DNA of 64,000 bases from the NCBI GenBank assembly GCA_016110215.1, contig JADWQD010000016.1:124001-188000 (forward strand). The letters are read 5' to 3'. A model generated the notes under the pieces. The model searched no databases. It saw only the letters and a program-made list of their open reading frames with translations, and had not been told where the DNA came from. Shown here piece by piece: positions 1 through 10,785 of this stretch. This stretch comes from Capronia americana. Its lineage: Eukaryota > Ascomycota > Eurotiomycetes > Chaetothyriales > Herpotrichiellaceae. Position 1 is the first letter of the stretch. Each line of letters starts with the position of its first letter. The position numbers and the translations under genes were made by a program.

Positions 1-19
1 AACTCCAACAACTCCAGCG

Positions 20-441
20 ATGGGCTCCACACCAGCATTCAAGCACTTCTCCAAAGTCCAATCTGAATTCAAGCCTCCTTTGATCGCCAACGAGAACGCT
101 TTCCTCGGCGACGTTGTAAGCAACGACAAGATCGACCCAGAGAAGCCCATCAGCTGCGGCATCTATAGACTCGAGAAGGGCACTCCTCTCGTCTACACTT
201 ATACATACCATGAGATGAAGATTATCCTGGAAGGAGAGTTTGATATTAGTGATGAGACCGGTCAATCAGTTCACGTAAATACTTACTCCGGGTCCAGCTC
301 TTTGAGATCGTGACTGACTTTCAATTCTAGGCTGTTGCTGGTGATGTCTTCTATTTCCCCAAAGGCTCAGTCATCACTTTCAAGACCAACACTTATGGCC
401 TAGCCTTCTATACCGGCCAGCGCGCGGAGGGTGCTGCATAA
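20..441 (+). CDS. EutQ-like small cupin protein
   Basis: Two exons, 20-274 and 331-441, joined in phase 0 across a 56-nt intron (donor gtaaat, acceptor ttctag), give a 121-residue protein. The second exon reads AVAGDVFYFPKGSVITFKT and ends at TAA 439-441. The segments MKIILEGEFDISDETG and GDVFYFPKGS are the two halves of a single-domain cupin barrel of the type found in EutQ (ethanolamine utilisation) and in many small fungal proteins. The His and Glu of the first motif (YHEMKIILEGEF) are the usual metal ligands. The real role in fungi is unknown; an ethanolamine function should not be assumed. Only 19 bases precede the ATG, so the promoter lies outside the window. Confidence 0.8.
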
Positions 442-687
442 ATTGTATGCCGAGAGAGACAGAGATCGAGTCAGGTTAGGGAGACCCCAAAAAGAGGAGA
501 TAGTCTGCAATAGAAGATTGTCTATTGAACCACTATGATCTGGCCACCAAAATCCGACCTATGCTCTCTTCGTCTTTCTGCGCCGAGCCCGTGACCTTCC
601 AATGAGCGCACATGCAATCAGAACCAGCAATGTCACCAGGCCGAGCATGGGCCAGGAGCCACCTCTCTGTACAAGAGTGTCATCTAG

Positions 688-1759
688 TCACAACGACTCG
701 CTTCCGGGTAAACACTTCTTGATGAACTCCTCCAGATCATCAATTTCCTCTGGAACCGCTGAATGAGGCAAGCCACTACACGAACGTTGTCAGCCACGAT
801 CCCTCATGGATATTCCACAGGAGGATGAGCAGCACTTACGGATATGTCTTGAACTCGACCTTATGACCCAATTCCTTCCTCAACACCTCGGCCGTCTGTA
901 GTCCCCATGTATACTTCACCACCTCATCGGCATCACCATGGCCCAAGAAGAAAGGTGTATCTTTGTTCGCTTCGTTTGCCTCTTTCGCAAAGTCCTTGAT
1001 CTTGTCTCCAAGAACCAAGTAGCAACTCAGCCCGAAAACTCCACCCAGCTTGTGCGGTGTTGTGACGCCAGTGAAGAGGGAAATGGCGCCACCTTGTGAG
1101 AAGCCGCCGAGGATTATTCGATTCGACGGAATGCCAGCATCGATCTCGTCGGTGATGAGTTTCGTGAATGTGGTACGTGAACGGAGGATGCCGGGCTCGT
1201 CGTGAGCTTGCTTCAGATCGGAGAAGTCGGTCTAACTCATCCTCATCAGCTGTGCCTGTCCTCGAAGCGGTGGTTCAAAGCAGGGGGATGCAGGCAGGGT
1301 AGGAGTGCAAACATCTTCGCGGCGCCTTACGATATCGTACCAACCAGGCATGCGCATGCCGAAGTTCTACCCCCTTCGTCAGCTTCTTACGCCCAATTTT
1401 TGCCCCCTCCAGGGCGTACTCCGTCAGCAACATACCACTGTGATGGGGATGTTTGGAGCATTGGGAAAGACAAATTTGACGTCCTCAAACTTCCCGCGCC
1501 GCCGCCAGGTTTCGGCCAGCGATACCCTGCCTCTGGTGAGCCCACGGCCGGCGCTCGACACCTCCTACCGCGGTGCCCCAATAGATGCGACTCACCAGCC
1601 TGCTCCGCTGCATGTCTCGCGTCAGCCTTGTGTATCTTTCTCTTTTGCAAATGGGATTGGGCTTCAGAATGCCCACCTGTCTCCCAACCCGTGTGCCATG
1701 ATCACCGTCGCAGTGTGCTTCTTCAGAGCAGGGACGATCAGCGCATGCTTTCCGGCCAT
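688..1759 (-). CDS. APT1: Acyl-protein thioesterase 1 (serine hydrolase)
   Basis: Six exons (1677-1759, 1596-1607, 1436-1526, 1331-1366, 840-1231, 688-775) total 702 nt and encode 233 residues, the usual length for this alpha/beta hydrolase. It removes palmitate from cysteines of membrane-associated proteins and also has lysophospholipase activity. The oxyanion-side motif HGLGDSGAGW is completed only by a 12-nt exon. The nucleophile lies in GFSQGG (Ser about 119), the acid in GHGDAD, and the histidine in GLPHSA (about 209), so the triad is intact across exons 5 and 6. Start ATG 1757-1759 gives MAGKHALIVPALKK, matching the short N-terminus of the family. Introns 1-3 are each 69 nt by my boundaries; introns 4 and 5 are 99 and 64 nt. 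Cytosolic; no signal peptide. Confidence 0.88.
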
Positions 1760-3616
1760 TTTGAACCAAGAAGAAAAATGATGAGGGGAAAAGAGTGTGA
1801 AAGACCGGCAAGAGTTTTGCGTGGGATCTGTTTCGGTAACGCAAGTCAAGGAGGGCAAACAACCAGCTGATAGGAAGCCAACATTGACTGCGGGCGACAT
1901 GATGCTCCGCGCCTGGGGAACCGAGGTTATTCCGGATACATAGATGCCCTGAGATGCCTTGGCCCAACGCCAGAACTTAACAACTTGAGCTCTTCAACTG
2001 CTTGCTGCTCCATCCTTCTCATCACTTTGTTCACAAACAAAGCGCGGGCGCGATGGCTCGTCACTTTCGATCTGGCGTCGTTCTGTATTCGTCACCCGAT
2101 GAGGATACCCAGCGACCGCAATGGCCGGCCTCTCCTTTTCTTGAGCGTTAGTTTGGCTCTTCGGACCATCCTTCAGCCTCGAACAGACTGACGAACACCT
2201 CTTTCCGCCTCTCAGCCAGTGCCAGGTCTCAAAAATGTGTCGCTTGTGACAGGGTCCACCACCATTCGCAATATCATCTCGTCGTGACATCGCTCTCACG
2301 GAGTCAAGACTCTTACGGCATGAGTTGCGCAACATGCCGTGGGCGGCGAGCCTTTCCGTCTGTGTCGCGAACTGCTCTTGTTCGACAGCCTCAGCATACT
2401 GAGCCTCCGATGTAGCTCGTTTCTCGTGGTCATCATAAAGCCTGACACAGCGAGTCCTGGCGTTTCCGGCCCGCGCCGTTCTGGAGCGTGCAGCAAAAGG
2501 TATGCAAGGTGGTTGCCATCCTTTTTTGATACATTATTTAAGAGGGCCACTACTTTTCTCCTACTTCTTAACGGCTTTCAACGTGCTCGAGTTCTCCACA
2601 GAAATGCTTCAACATGGGCCATCGACATTCAGCAAAGAGCCATAGTGTTCTTTCTACCGGGGAGAGCGAAATCCATCCTCCAGCTTCCACGGATACGCAG
2701 CTGGAGCTGCCGCTTCTTCTAGAGTCCCGTAAGTTGTGATGCTTCCCATGTCTTCATGTACGGCCCGTATCATATCTTGTCTCTCTTGCCATATTCATTG
2801 AAGAACGAATTTTCCCCCGTTAACGAACCAAGCGGCACTTACAAGGGCAAATCACAGTTTCAGATACTTTCTCTGGTCATCGAGCCTCTAGCGGCTGGTG
2901 CTGCAGAATGCATCCCAGTCTACAAGCCCTGCACCACACTACAGCCGCACCGGCAGGTACAAGCAGGCACGCTAGGCTTCGCATTGGTATATTTTTTCGA
3001 CACGTAGTCTTCGAATGTCTCACAAGATACTGTACTGGAGCAGGCATTTGTATTGGCCAAAAGTCCAGCAGCTCTGCCCGTTGGCCGATCCAACTAGCAG
3101 CGAGGCACTTTGGCACCGACCTCCGCAAAACGAAAATACGACAATGTTCGTGTGGCGTCGAACACCACATCGGTCGCAAGGCGTTTTGTTACATACGACT
3201 CCGTCCTTCATCCGCGTGGCCCCCATCAATGCCCCCGCCGAGGCAGTCGTGGCGGCGGCTGTGGAAATCAGCCTGGGCGCCTTCCACGCTAACGTGCCGG
3301 GGGCTGCATATTAGTGCAGGAGTACCGAGTACCTCAAGTACATACTTAGCACTCCATCCCTGTTTTTTACTCCTGTTTTGCTTCGCTCTACGACGAAGCT
3401 CAGATCAAGCTCAGGGATGGCACATACTGCTATCACTCTCGTCTCGTGTGTGCCTTGAGCTGCCATCCGAGCCCGTGGTAACTGGACCATAATGATAGGA
3501 CACGTGGCTCGGGAGACTTCTACACAATCTATGATGCTCTTGCTATGGCTCTGAGGTTTTCTGAGGAATAGCTGTGAGCCAGGTGGTTCAACGTCCAAGC
3601 CTCACTAGTTCACAAA
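1760..3616. other. Intergenic region, 1.86 kb
   Basis: This lies between the divergent APT1 and HET genes and must hold both promoters. Several open frames of 80-190 codons occur on both strands. Their translations are rich in Arg, Ser, Cys, Leu and Trp, lack splice-joined continuations and resemble no family I know, so none is called. No repeat or mobile-element ends were noticed. Confidence 0.5.
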
Positions 3617-5797
3617 ATGTCCGACGTCATGGAGCTACCGGGGCGCACAATATGCCAATCCTGTCGCCATTACGTTGTGGACATGTTCAATCCACAAGAG
3701 GTTGAAGCGAAATCTAAATGGACCCAATGCCAGTCGGCATGCTCATTCACAGGCCTACTCCTTGATAGTATTGCCCTCCAGCCTACTTTCAGCCTTGACC
3801 GCCCGCAAGGTCAGATCAATGTGTGGGAGGTGGACTTGGGCATGGTGACCTGGACACCACAGGGGTCTGATCCAGACACTCAAGCCCTCGAGGCCAAGGA
3901 TTTGAAGGCGAGGAAATGGAAGCGCATCAAGGGATGGAACAGCGTCGCCAAGTCATACGAGCGGAAAGCAATCTATTACAACGTATGGAGCTGGCAGGAC
4001 GAAAAGAACTCTATGGGCAATGTGAGCCAAGCGTACAATCGAAACCTCAGTCCACGAAACAATCTATTCACCAGTCGGCCATTGGGAGGCCAGATTGATC
4101 TCTCGCTTGCCTCTTCGTGGATGCGCACATGCGACCTTCTTCATCGGCCCACCTGCACGCCATTACCATGGCGTGACATGGGTGAGACCTCTCTGCGTAT
4201 GGTTGACGTTCATAACCTATGTGTCGTCGCTATCACGGCGCCAGTCGAGTACTTTGCACTATCGTACTGCTGGGGCGATCCCAAGGAGACGGAAAAGTGG
4301 CTCCAGTTGAAGAAGTCGACTGCAAAGGACCTCTACAACAATAACGCGCTCGCCGACGACCGGACGGATTTGCCGCAGACCATTCGCGATGCAATTCTGC
4401 TCACACGGCGCCTAGGCGGGGCATTTCTCTGGGTGGACGCATTGTGCATCTTCCAGGACAGTGACACCGACATGAACGCCCAGATCCGCCACATGGACAA
4501 AGTCTACAAGCATGCCAAGCTAACCATCGTCTGCGCGGCTGGCAATGATGCACACGCCGGCATCCCGGGCCTTCTTGAAGGCACACGTACAACGCGCCAG
4601 TTCAGCCGACGGATAGGCAAGATGCGGTTCTACGCGCGCGACCGTTTCATCTCGTTCGCCAGTGCCCTCAAGGAGAGCACCTGGAACGAACGAGCATGGA
4701 CGTTGCAGGAACAGATCCTAAGTCATCGACTCTTGACATTCACCGGACGAGAGATGTCGTGGAACTGCGAGTGCGCCATCTGGACCGAGGGCATGGTGCT
4801 CGAATGCTTCGCACCCGGCACGACCATCGAACTGAACAGCCAGTTTCGGGGCTGCGTAAAGCCGCCATCGAGCTTTACGCCCCTCCAAAGGTTCAACTAC
4901 TATCTAGGGAATGGTTCTGACCGAAAGCTCACCTACGAGAAAGATCGACTCAACTGCATGCAAGGTCTCTTCAACACTCTAGCGCCGCATTTCGCCGGCG
5001 GGTTTCACTGGGGCATGCCTGTCTCCATTTTTGACTCCGCCTTACTCTTCCATGGAGTTCTATGGCAAGAAGCGCCCTGGAACCGGCGGACAGGGTTCCC
5101 TAGCTGGTCGTGGGCAGGTTGGGATGAAGCTGTTGCCTGCTCCGATGGAAGTCCCTACGATAACGACAATGAACGGTGGTGGGCGGATGTATATATCTCT
5201 GGCGACATTTCACCGAAGACGGCCACTCGGACGCGCAAGGAGGTCGCATGGCATGTTGTGAACGAGGTAGAAGGCGGCTGGGCCGAGATATCGAGCGTTG
5301 ACATCAGCATCGCCGGATCTGTCTACTATGCCGAGTCTCAGACACGCTGGCACAACGCCGATCCGCAGAAGATGCTGCAGGAAGCACGTCAGCGCTTCAC
5401 CCAGGCTGGAATCCCGCTCTCCCATGCCCTCGGATTCTGGACACAGACGGTCCATTTGCGCGTGGATCGCGAGGAGGTCCGGGGCAAGCATGTCGACAGC
5501 CTCACCGGCGTGGACCGGGCCAGTCCCTCCCGCGATGTGCGCGACAAGCACGGCAACTACGTGTGCTATATTCTCCTGACCGAAGCATACCGAGAGTCTC
5601 AGCCCGATGAACTGTATTTTATCCTCATCGGACATCATCGGCGGTGGGATCGCACACACGGGGGCATCGTAGATATCATGCATGTGGAGACGAAAGACGG
5701 GATCACGCGCCGGGTGCAGGGAGTGAGGGAGTGTGTGCTGAATCTAGAGGCGTGGAAGAAACTGGATACAAAGTGGGAATGGATAGTCATGGCTTGA
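3617..5797 (+). CDS. HET-domain (heterokaryon incompatibility) protein
   Basis: A single-exon gene of 726 codons. The HET domain begins at about residue 212 with YFALSYCWG (214-220), continues with LPQTIRDAILLTRRLG and FLWVDALCI (270-278), and includes the NERAWTLQEQILSHRLL block near 360, which are the three conserved blocks of the family. HET domains act in allorecognition and cell-death signalling on hyphal fusion; most paralogs have no defined partner. An N-terminal segment carries ICQSCRHYV. The C-terminal 300 residues have tryptophan-rich motifs (FPSWSWAGW) typical of the long HET subfamily. No NACHT, ankyrin or WD repeat is fused to it. It is intact, with no frameshift. Confidence 0.9.
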   Translation: MSDVMELPGRTICQSCRHYVVDMFNPQEVEAKSKWTQCQSACSFTGLLLDSIALQPTFSLDRPQGQINVWEVDLGMVTWTPQGSDPDTQALEAKDLKARKWKRIKGWNSVAKSYERKAIYYNVWSWQDEKNSMGNVSQAYNRNLSPRNNLFTSRPLGGQIDLSLASSWMRTCDLLHRPTCTPLPWRDMGETSLRMVDVHNLCVVAITAPVEYFALSYCWGDPKETEKWLQLKKSTAKDLYNNNALADDRTDLPQTIRDAILLTRRLGGAFLWVDALCIFQDSDTDMNAQIRHMDKVYKHAKLTIVCAAGNDAHAGIPGLLEGTRTTRQFSRRIGKMRFYARDRFISFASALKESTWNERAWTLQEQILSHRLLTFTGREMSWNCECAIWTEGMVLECFAPGTTIELNSQFRGCVKPPSSFTPLQRFNYYLGNGSDRKLTYEKDRLNCMQGLFNTLAPHFAGGFHWGMPVSIFDSALLFHGVLWQEAPWNRRTGFPSWSWAGWDEAVACSDGSPYDNDNERWWADVYISGDISPKTATRTRKEVAWHVVNEVEGGWAEISSVDISIAGSVYYAESQTRWHNADPQKMLQEARQRFTQAGIPLSHALGFWTQTVHLRVDREEVRGKHVDSLTGVDRASPSRDVRDKHGNYVCYILLTEAYRESQPDELYFILIGHHRRWDRTHGGIVDIMHVETKDGITRRVQGVRECVLNLEAWKKLDTKWEWIVMA

Positions 5798-6210
5798 GGC
5801 ATGGGTACGGAGAGGGTGGCATATCCGACACGGACAAATTTCGCGGAAAAGACAGAGGGTACGGCAAACGATCTCCTTTCATCTCTACCACCCATCTACA
5901 GGTCCTTGCGTTAGCCACGCTGGTCTTGTTTATAACCCAGACGCGGCATTACATGCTTCGATGTATTCTACCCACACTGCAGGATTTGCCGGTGTGACGG
6001 GACTGCCTCGAGAGCGCTCGGCGGATCGCAAGTTCCAGATATACCCGCCCCTTGGACTTCTCGGAAAGTGCGTCTCAGCCGTGCGCGACTGCCTTTCAAA
6101 CTGTCGATCGAACCAGCTCATTGTCGACTAGGAATCGCCACAGCCCAGTACCGCCGCTCATCCTTTCCCTTCTTCCCTGGAGTCCTGACGTTCGAGCGTG
6201 CCCCAGCACG
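5798..6210. other. Intergenic region between HET gene and orphan gene
   Basis: 413 bases with no supported gene. It contains the HET 3' flank and the probable promoter of the next gene. An open frame continues upstream of the ATG at 6211 in the same register, but its translation does not look like protein. Confidence 0.45.
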
Positions 6211-7161
6211 ATGGCAAACGGCCGAAGTGACTGCCTCCAAGACGTCTACTTCCTGAACAGCGAGCAAGCCCACGAACACGAGGATTACAAATCGTCTCTG
6301 TACCAGTAACAACAAGCGGCGAGATGCTTCAAGTTCGGCGACGGGGTGGCTACTTATCCACACGACCAGAAACTGGTCAAGTGTGAAAACGGAGACCTGC
6401 TCAAGACGAAGCTGGAAAATGCTCAAAAAGCACGGGAATGGTCGCTAGAGTGAGCTTCCCAATCCTCGCCTGTCTTGCGTGGGAAAACAGCTTACTCAAT
6501 CCTCCTGGAAGAAACGGGCTGACCAGCGGCACAGTAAGGCGAGACAACGACATGATTACAACGACAAATGGTACAGCGGCTCTCACACCGCAATCGCCCA
6601 ACAGGCCTACCAGCGCGAGGCGGCGGCAGCGAAGTATGGCTCGATCATCAAGCGGTTGAGGTGGGTAATGTCCAATGAACCCACATTTCCGGAATCAATG
6701 CTAACCAAATGCTTCCGACAGTCGAGACACCGGTCATAACGGTGATGCCATAGAATCTGTTAGTAGCCCTGGCGACCATCAGTCCCGCCCAGGAGGTCAC
6801 CATCATGCAGACAACGGAAAGCAGAGCAGCAATGACAGCCAACATTATCTCAGCTCCGGTGAATACCGGAACTATGGGCCTCGCGAAGGGTAAAAAAGAA
6901 ACGAGGAGCTGGCCGAAGGTGCAGGGTAAAGCATCATACATGAGTGGCAGAGAGTACAGACATTATCATCAAGAGCAAGACTGGCTGGTGCCACTCCGTT
7001 CCGAAGACAATGAAGCTTGCGATCTTGGTGCAAATGACCACGGGGAGGCCTATGATACCTACGACGATGAGGGCGCCTATGATACAGAGAACGATGGCTA
7101 TGACTACGATGCAGAGGACGATGCATATGGTGACGAGGATCATGGCTACTATTCAAACTAG
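6211..7161 (+). CDS. Orphan protein with acidic Tyr/Asp-rich tail; 5' model uncertain
   Basis: Not recognised. Three introns are well supported by phase and sites: 6450-6534 (branch gctgac), 6661-6721 (branch gctaac) and 6890-6950. They join exon ..6449, 6535-6660, 6722-6889 and 6951-7161 into one frame. The protein has a charged middle part (HDYNDKWYSGSHTAIAQQAY), a His/Gly/Ser/Asn-rich linker and a C-terminal tail of about 45 residues dominated by Tyr, Asp, Glu and Gly. The 5' end is unresolved. Reading straight from ATG 6211 meets an in-frame TAA at 6307-6309. A further intron 6227-6316 (gtgact..caacaag) would remove it and give 217 residues, but its branch point is poor. It could be a pseudogene, or the true first exon may lie elsewhere. 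No membrane segment or signal peptide is visible. Confidence 0.45.
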
Positions 7162-7876
7162 AGCGGATCAGTTGTCGAGCATCGGCCAGAATGGCAGAGA
7201 CAAACTGATCTCCGGACTCCGTATATGCCATATCCGAATACCGCATCATGAGCGCGGCTTAGGGTAGCGGTAGAGGCCTACAGGCATTTCCTCCGAGCCA
7301 GCAAGCCAGGATAAGGCTGTAACGTTGTACCGTTCCATGCGAACCATCCGAACTCCGTCGTACTCTAAGGTTAATTCGATCCTTTGGACCTCGGAGTCCT
7401 TCGAGTGCATCGACTGTGCTTGGAGGTTAGCAGGGGGGTTATAGCCCACCACGGAAGTGCATGTCTGACTCGTTCGAAGATCAACGTGACTGGCGAAATG
7501 GTATAGAATACGCTCGGCTTGTTATCCCACGATGGCCCTGACATTACTTTCATTCAGTCTCCCGGGAGTGCCCGGATGAATCCCGTCAGCAGTATGACCT
7601 CGGCTCGCGGGGTGCAGAAATACGAGTCGAGCAGAGGGTGTGATCAGCTTGAGTGTTTGGTTGTAGCACAAGAGAAGCGTCAAAGCGTAGAAGTTACTCA
7701 GCAACCAAGCTAGGCCACATTCGCTCACGACACTGATCCCCAAAGACAGCGCCACTGTCACCGTGGACTCGTACGAGGGAAAAGACTGGGGGCCTGAAAC
7801 GTCGCCCAACATTTCGATTGATCTTCGAGTCGCCCTGGGGATATGTCGAGCATAACCTCCTCCGGGCGTCAGCAGG
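7162..7876. other. Intergenic region upstream of Zn2Cys6 regulator
   Basis: 715 bases. Open frames here are short and overlap on both strands without recognisable content. It presumably holds the 3' end of the orphan gene and the promoter of the regulator. Confidence 0.45.
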
Positions 7877-9819
7877 ATGCAGAGAAGGCGAGCTTTGAAC
7901 GCTTGCACCGCTTGTCACGAGAGGAAGATTCGATGTGACGTGCATATTGTCCAAGTCCCCTGCACCAAGTGCTCTGAGAGCGGCAACCAGTGTACTCTTA
8001 GGGCGAGGAAAGCTTACAGGTATGCTGCCATCACGACGCGGACGCAGAATTGGCTGAAGCGAAGATGATATCTCATGGCCCTTGTAGCTGACCAAGTGGC
8101 AGTCCCAGAGGACAGCAGTTGCCAAAGACGAGTCCGCTGCCAGTGGTTGACAGCCCCGATACCAAGGAGGATGGCCTGGAGCACAGCAACGGGGAAGACT
8201 CCAGCCCAGTGCCATACGTCTGTCCCCGAAAGGTAATCCGGGAGAGCCAGATCCTCGGGGCCGGCATCTCTTCTCCCTCAGCCACCGTCACAACACCCGT
8301 GTTTATTGGAGATCAGCATGGTTATGGAGCAGTGCTTGACGCCACTGTTGGCGGCAGCGTTGCTCAACGCTACTTGCTGATTGCCGCTACCGCCGGAAAA
8401 TCACTTGCGCCAGAGGATCTGGAGTATCTACGGGTCAAAGGGTGTTTCTCTCTTCCCAGCGAGCAAGTGTGCAGGGACCTGATCAAGGCTTACTTCTGTT
8501 TCGTCCACCCGACATTCCCAGTCTTGGACGGCTCTGCATTTTTACGAGACTACGCCAATCGCGGTCTGTCGCACGTGAATCTGCTACTCGTATGGAGCAT
8601 GTTCTCCGTTGCCGCAGGTTACATCTCCGACACCACCCTCCACGCGGCAGGATATCAGAACCGCATCGTGATGAAGGACTCGATCGTGACTCGCGCCAGA
8701 TTACTCTATCAGCTCAGCCACGAGACTGACAAAACGGTGCTCCTCCAAGCTGCGTTGTTGCTGAGTTTCTGGTTCGTCGCAGCGGATGATACTATGCAAT
8801 CATGGCACTGGTCCGGGATAGCCTTTGGACTCGCACAAACTATGGGTCTGCATCGCGATCCTTGTTCCGGGAAGCAAGGCGACCAATGCGTCTTGAGTCA
8901 AAATCTCTGGTGGTGCTGTATGCTCAGAGATGTCTGGCTTGCCTTCAGCATGGGTCGGCCTTTGAGGCTGAATCGCAACGACTGTAGCACGCCCATGCCG
9001 CTAATTTCTCAATCTCAACTCGTCTACCAAGGCATGCTCTCTGAGGACAGCGAGCTGTACAGTCCGCAGGATTCTGCAGCATTTGCTGAGATCTGGCATC
9101 GCTTGCTTCTAGCCAGCAACGCTCTAAGAGTCCTCCTGGAAAGCAGATACAAGCCCTGTCCGCCACGAAGATCGAGTACGCAGATTAATGAACTCTCATC
9201 CCGGGTTTCTTCTCATAGCGAAGCCCTTACCGGGCTCAACGACAAGACTTCTCTACCCCGCCGGGTAGCCATACACCAACTGCAACTCTACGAGCAAGCC
9301 GCACTCATTGCACTTCTCCGACCTGATCGCTCCGAGCAGACCGGTGAACAGCTCCGTGCGGCTGCAGCAGCATCCACAACAGTCTTACAGGCTTTCATGA
9401 ACGACGGCACAGTGGCTTACGCCGGCCCAGTGAGCATCCCTCTCATAGTTCCCGCCATGCACACATTCCTACTTGCCATGAAATCCCCGAGTCCACTCTT
9501 GCGGAAAGTGGCTGTCAACAATCTCGACTTGCATTTCCTCTTTCTATCCGAGCTCGAAGGGAATTATCCCGCCGCTTCTATCGTCCACAGGCTTTTCAAG
9601 GCAGCCAGGGAGTCTGTTGCATCCCAGAACACTGCGGGCGGGAACGACATCCCAAATCCCTCCGCTCACCGACAACACGGTAACACCACGGAGACAGGGC
9701 CCAATTCCTGCAGCAATTGGCCAAACAATTGGCCATTCGATAAAGCCAGTAGCCCGGATTATTTCTCTTGGTTTCCAGGTGGTGCAGGTTACAGCGACTT
9801 TGCTCCTCCTACCAGTTAA
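7877..9819 (+). CDS. Zn2Cys6 transcription factor with fungal-specific TF domain
   Basis: Two exons, 7877-8019 and 8097-9819, encode 621 residues. Exon 1 carries the binuclear zinc cluster CTACHERKIRC..CTKCSESGNQC, with all six cysteines present. Exon 2 carries the fungal-specific middle homology domain: YFCFVHPTFPVLDGSAFL, the alpha-helical block WHWSGIAFGLAQTMGLHRD, and LWWCCMLRDVWLAFSMGRP. The CHERKIRCDV zinc cluster followed by a short linker resembles the cutinase/xylanase-regulator subgroup, but the target genes cannot be inferred. The 77-nt intron (gtatgc..accaag) right after the zinc cluster was chosen because the nearer acceptor (ttgtag) runs into TGA. Its stop is only 34 nt from the stop of the convergent membrane-protein gene. 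Confidence 0.85.
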
Positions 9820-9853
9820 AAGGCACTCCAAAATCTGGACGGTGGCGACACGA

Positions 9854-10785
9854 TCAGAACTGAGTCCTTTCAACACGCAACATTTGCTTTACTCTCCAAG
9901 TCGTCAGGAGAGCTCCAATGCCACCCCAAACCCAAGGCAAGGACCAACCTACTCGATTAGCATATATCTCAAGTACGAGGCCCTGAGGACTGACCAATTG
10001 CGACCACCACATTCAGGTCGTCGACAACATAGACAACCACGGTTGTGGCTATCGCTACCGCCAAGGACCCAACGCCCCAGAACCAATTGAGTTGGGTGAG
10101 CATCCTCCTGAAGGTCTCGCTTGCCTCGTACCTAGCTTGCAGAGCGAGACGAAAACTTTGACCGCCACCTCCGTCCACGGCGACGATGTCCTCCACCACA
10201 ACGAACACGCCCGGTTTGCAGACGCTTCCTCGCGGCGTCGAGGACATGGGGATTGGAAGCTTCCAGCCAAAGCTTGACATGACAGCCGTAATCGTGACGA
10301 GGCCACCAGCAAGGTACAAAATAATCGCCTGCGGCATGGATGCCTGGCGCAAGTCGACGTCTTCATCGGCGGTCGCGACGGAAAGGACGGCCGTGACGAT
10401 TACAAAGCCGATGATTGCTGTATAGTTGAAGAAGTCCATCTACACAGTTAGGATGGATGATCAGCTCGGTGGCCAGGAGACCCTCCATGGCAAAACAGAC
10501 TGGACTTACAGAGTACCATGCACCACCGATGGGTCTACACTTCGAGCTCTTCCTCACCAGCTGCCATGAGCGGTATATGATTGTGAGTACGGAGAGCACG
10601 AGCAGGATCGTGGTCGGCACCTCCAGGGCCTTGTCGTTCTTCTTGTGCGCCGCGTAGTGGAGGGTGAAATACAGGACCTCGAACTGGATACAAGTGATGG
10701 TGATCAAGGCGGTCCAGATGATGGCTATCGACAGCTTTCGCGTGTGCAGGCTGTATCCGAGCTCAGGGAGCGTCTCTGCTACCAT
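9854..10785 (-). CDS. Six-transmembrane fungal membrane protein, unknown function
   Basis: Three exons (10510-10785, 9995-10439, 9854-9948) encode 271 residues. Introns are 70 nt (gtaagt..gtgtag) and 46 nt (gtcagt..cgagtag, branch gctaatc). The last exon ends WSLPWVWGGIGALLTTW followed by a short basic tail. Six hydrophobic spans are visible: two in exon 1 (IAIIWTALITITCIQF and TTILLVLSVLTII), three in exon 2 (FNYTAIIGFVIVTAVL, AIILYLAGGLVTITAV, WFWGVGSLAVAIATTVV) and one spanning the last junction. No catalytic motif is seen. I took ATG 10785 (MVAETLPELG); an in-frame ATG at 10890 would add a Pro/Arg-rich leader of 35 residues. It converges tail to tail with the regulator gene. Confidence 0.75.

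Noticed and set aside
2908..3492. 194-codon plus-strand frame upstream of the HET gene
   Set aside because: Arg/Ser/Cys/Trp-rich, no domain, no consistent splice partners; overlapping frames on both strands are equally open.
5210..5683. 157-codon minus-strand frame
   Set aside because: Antisense to the HET-domain coding sequence; no independent support.
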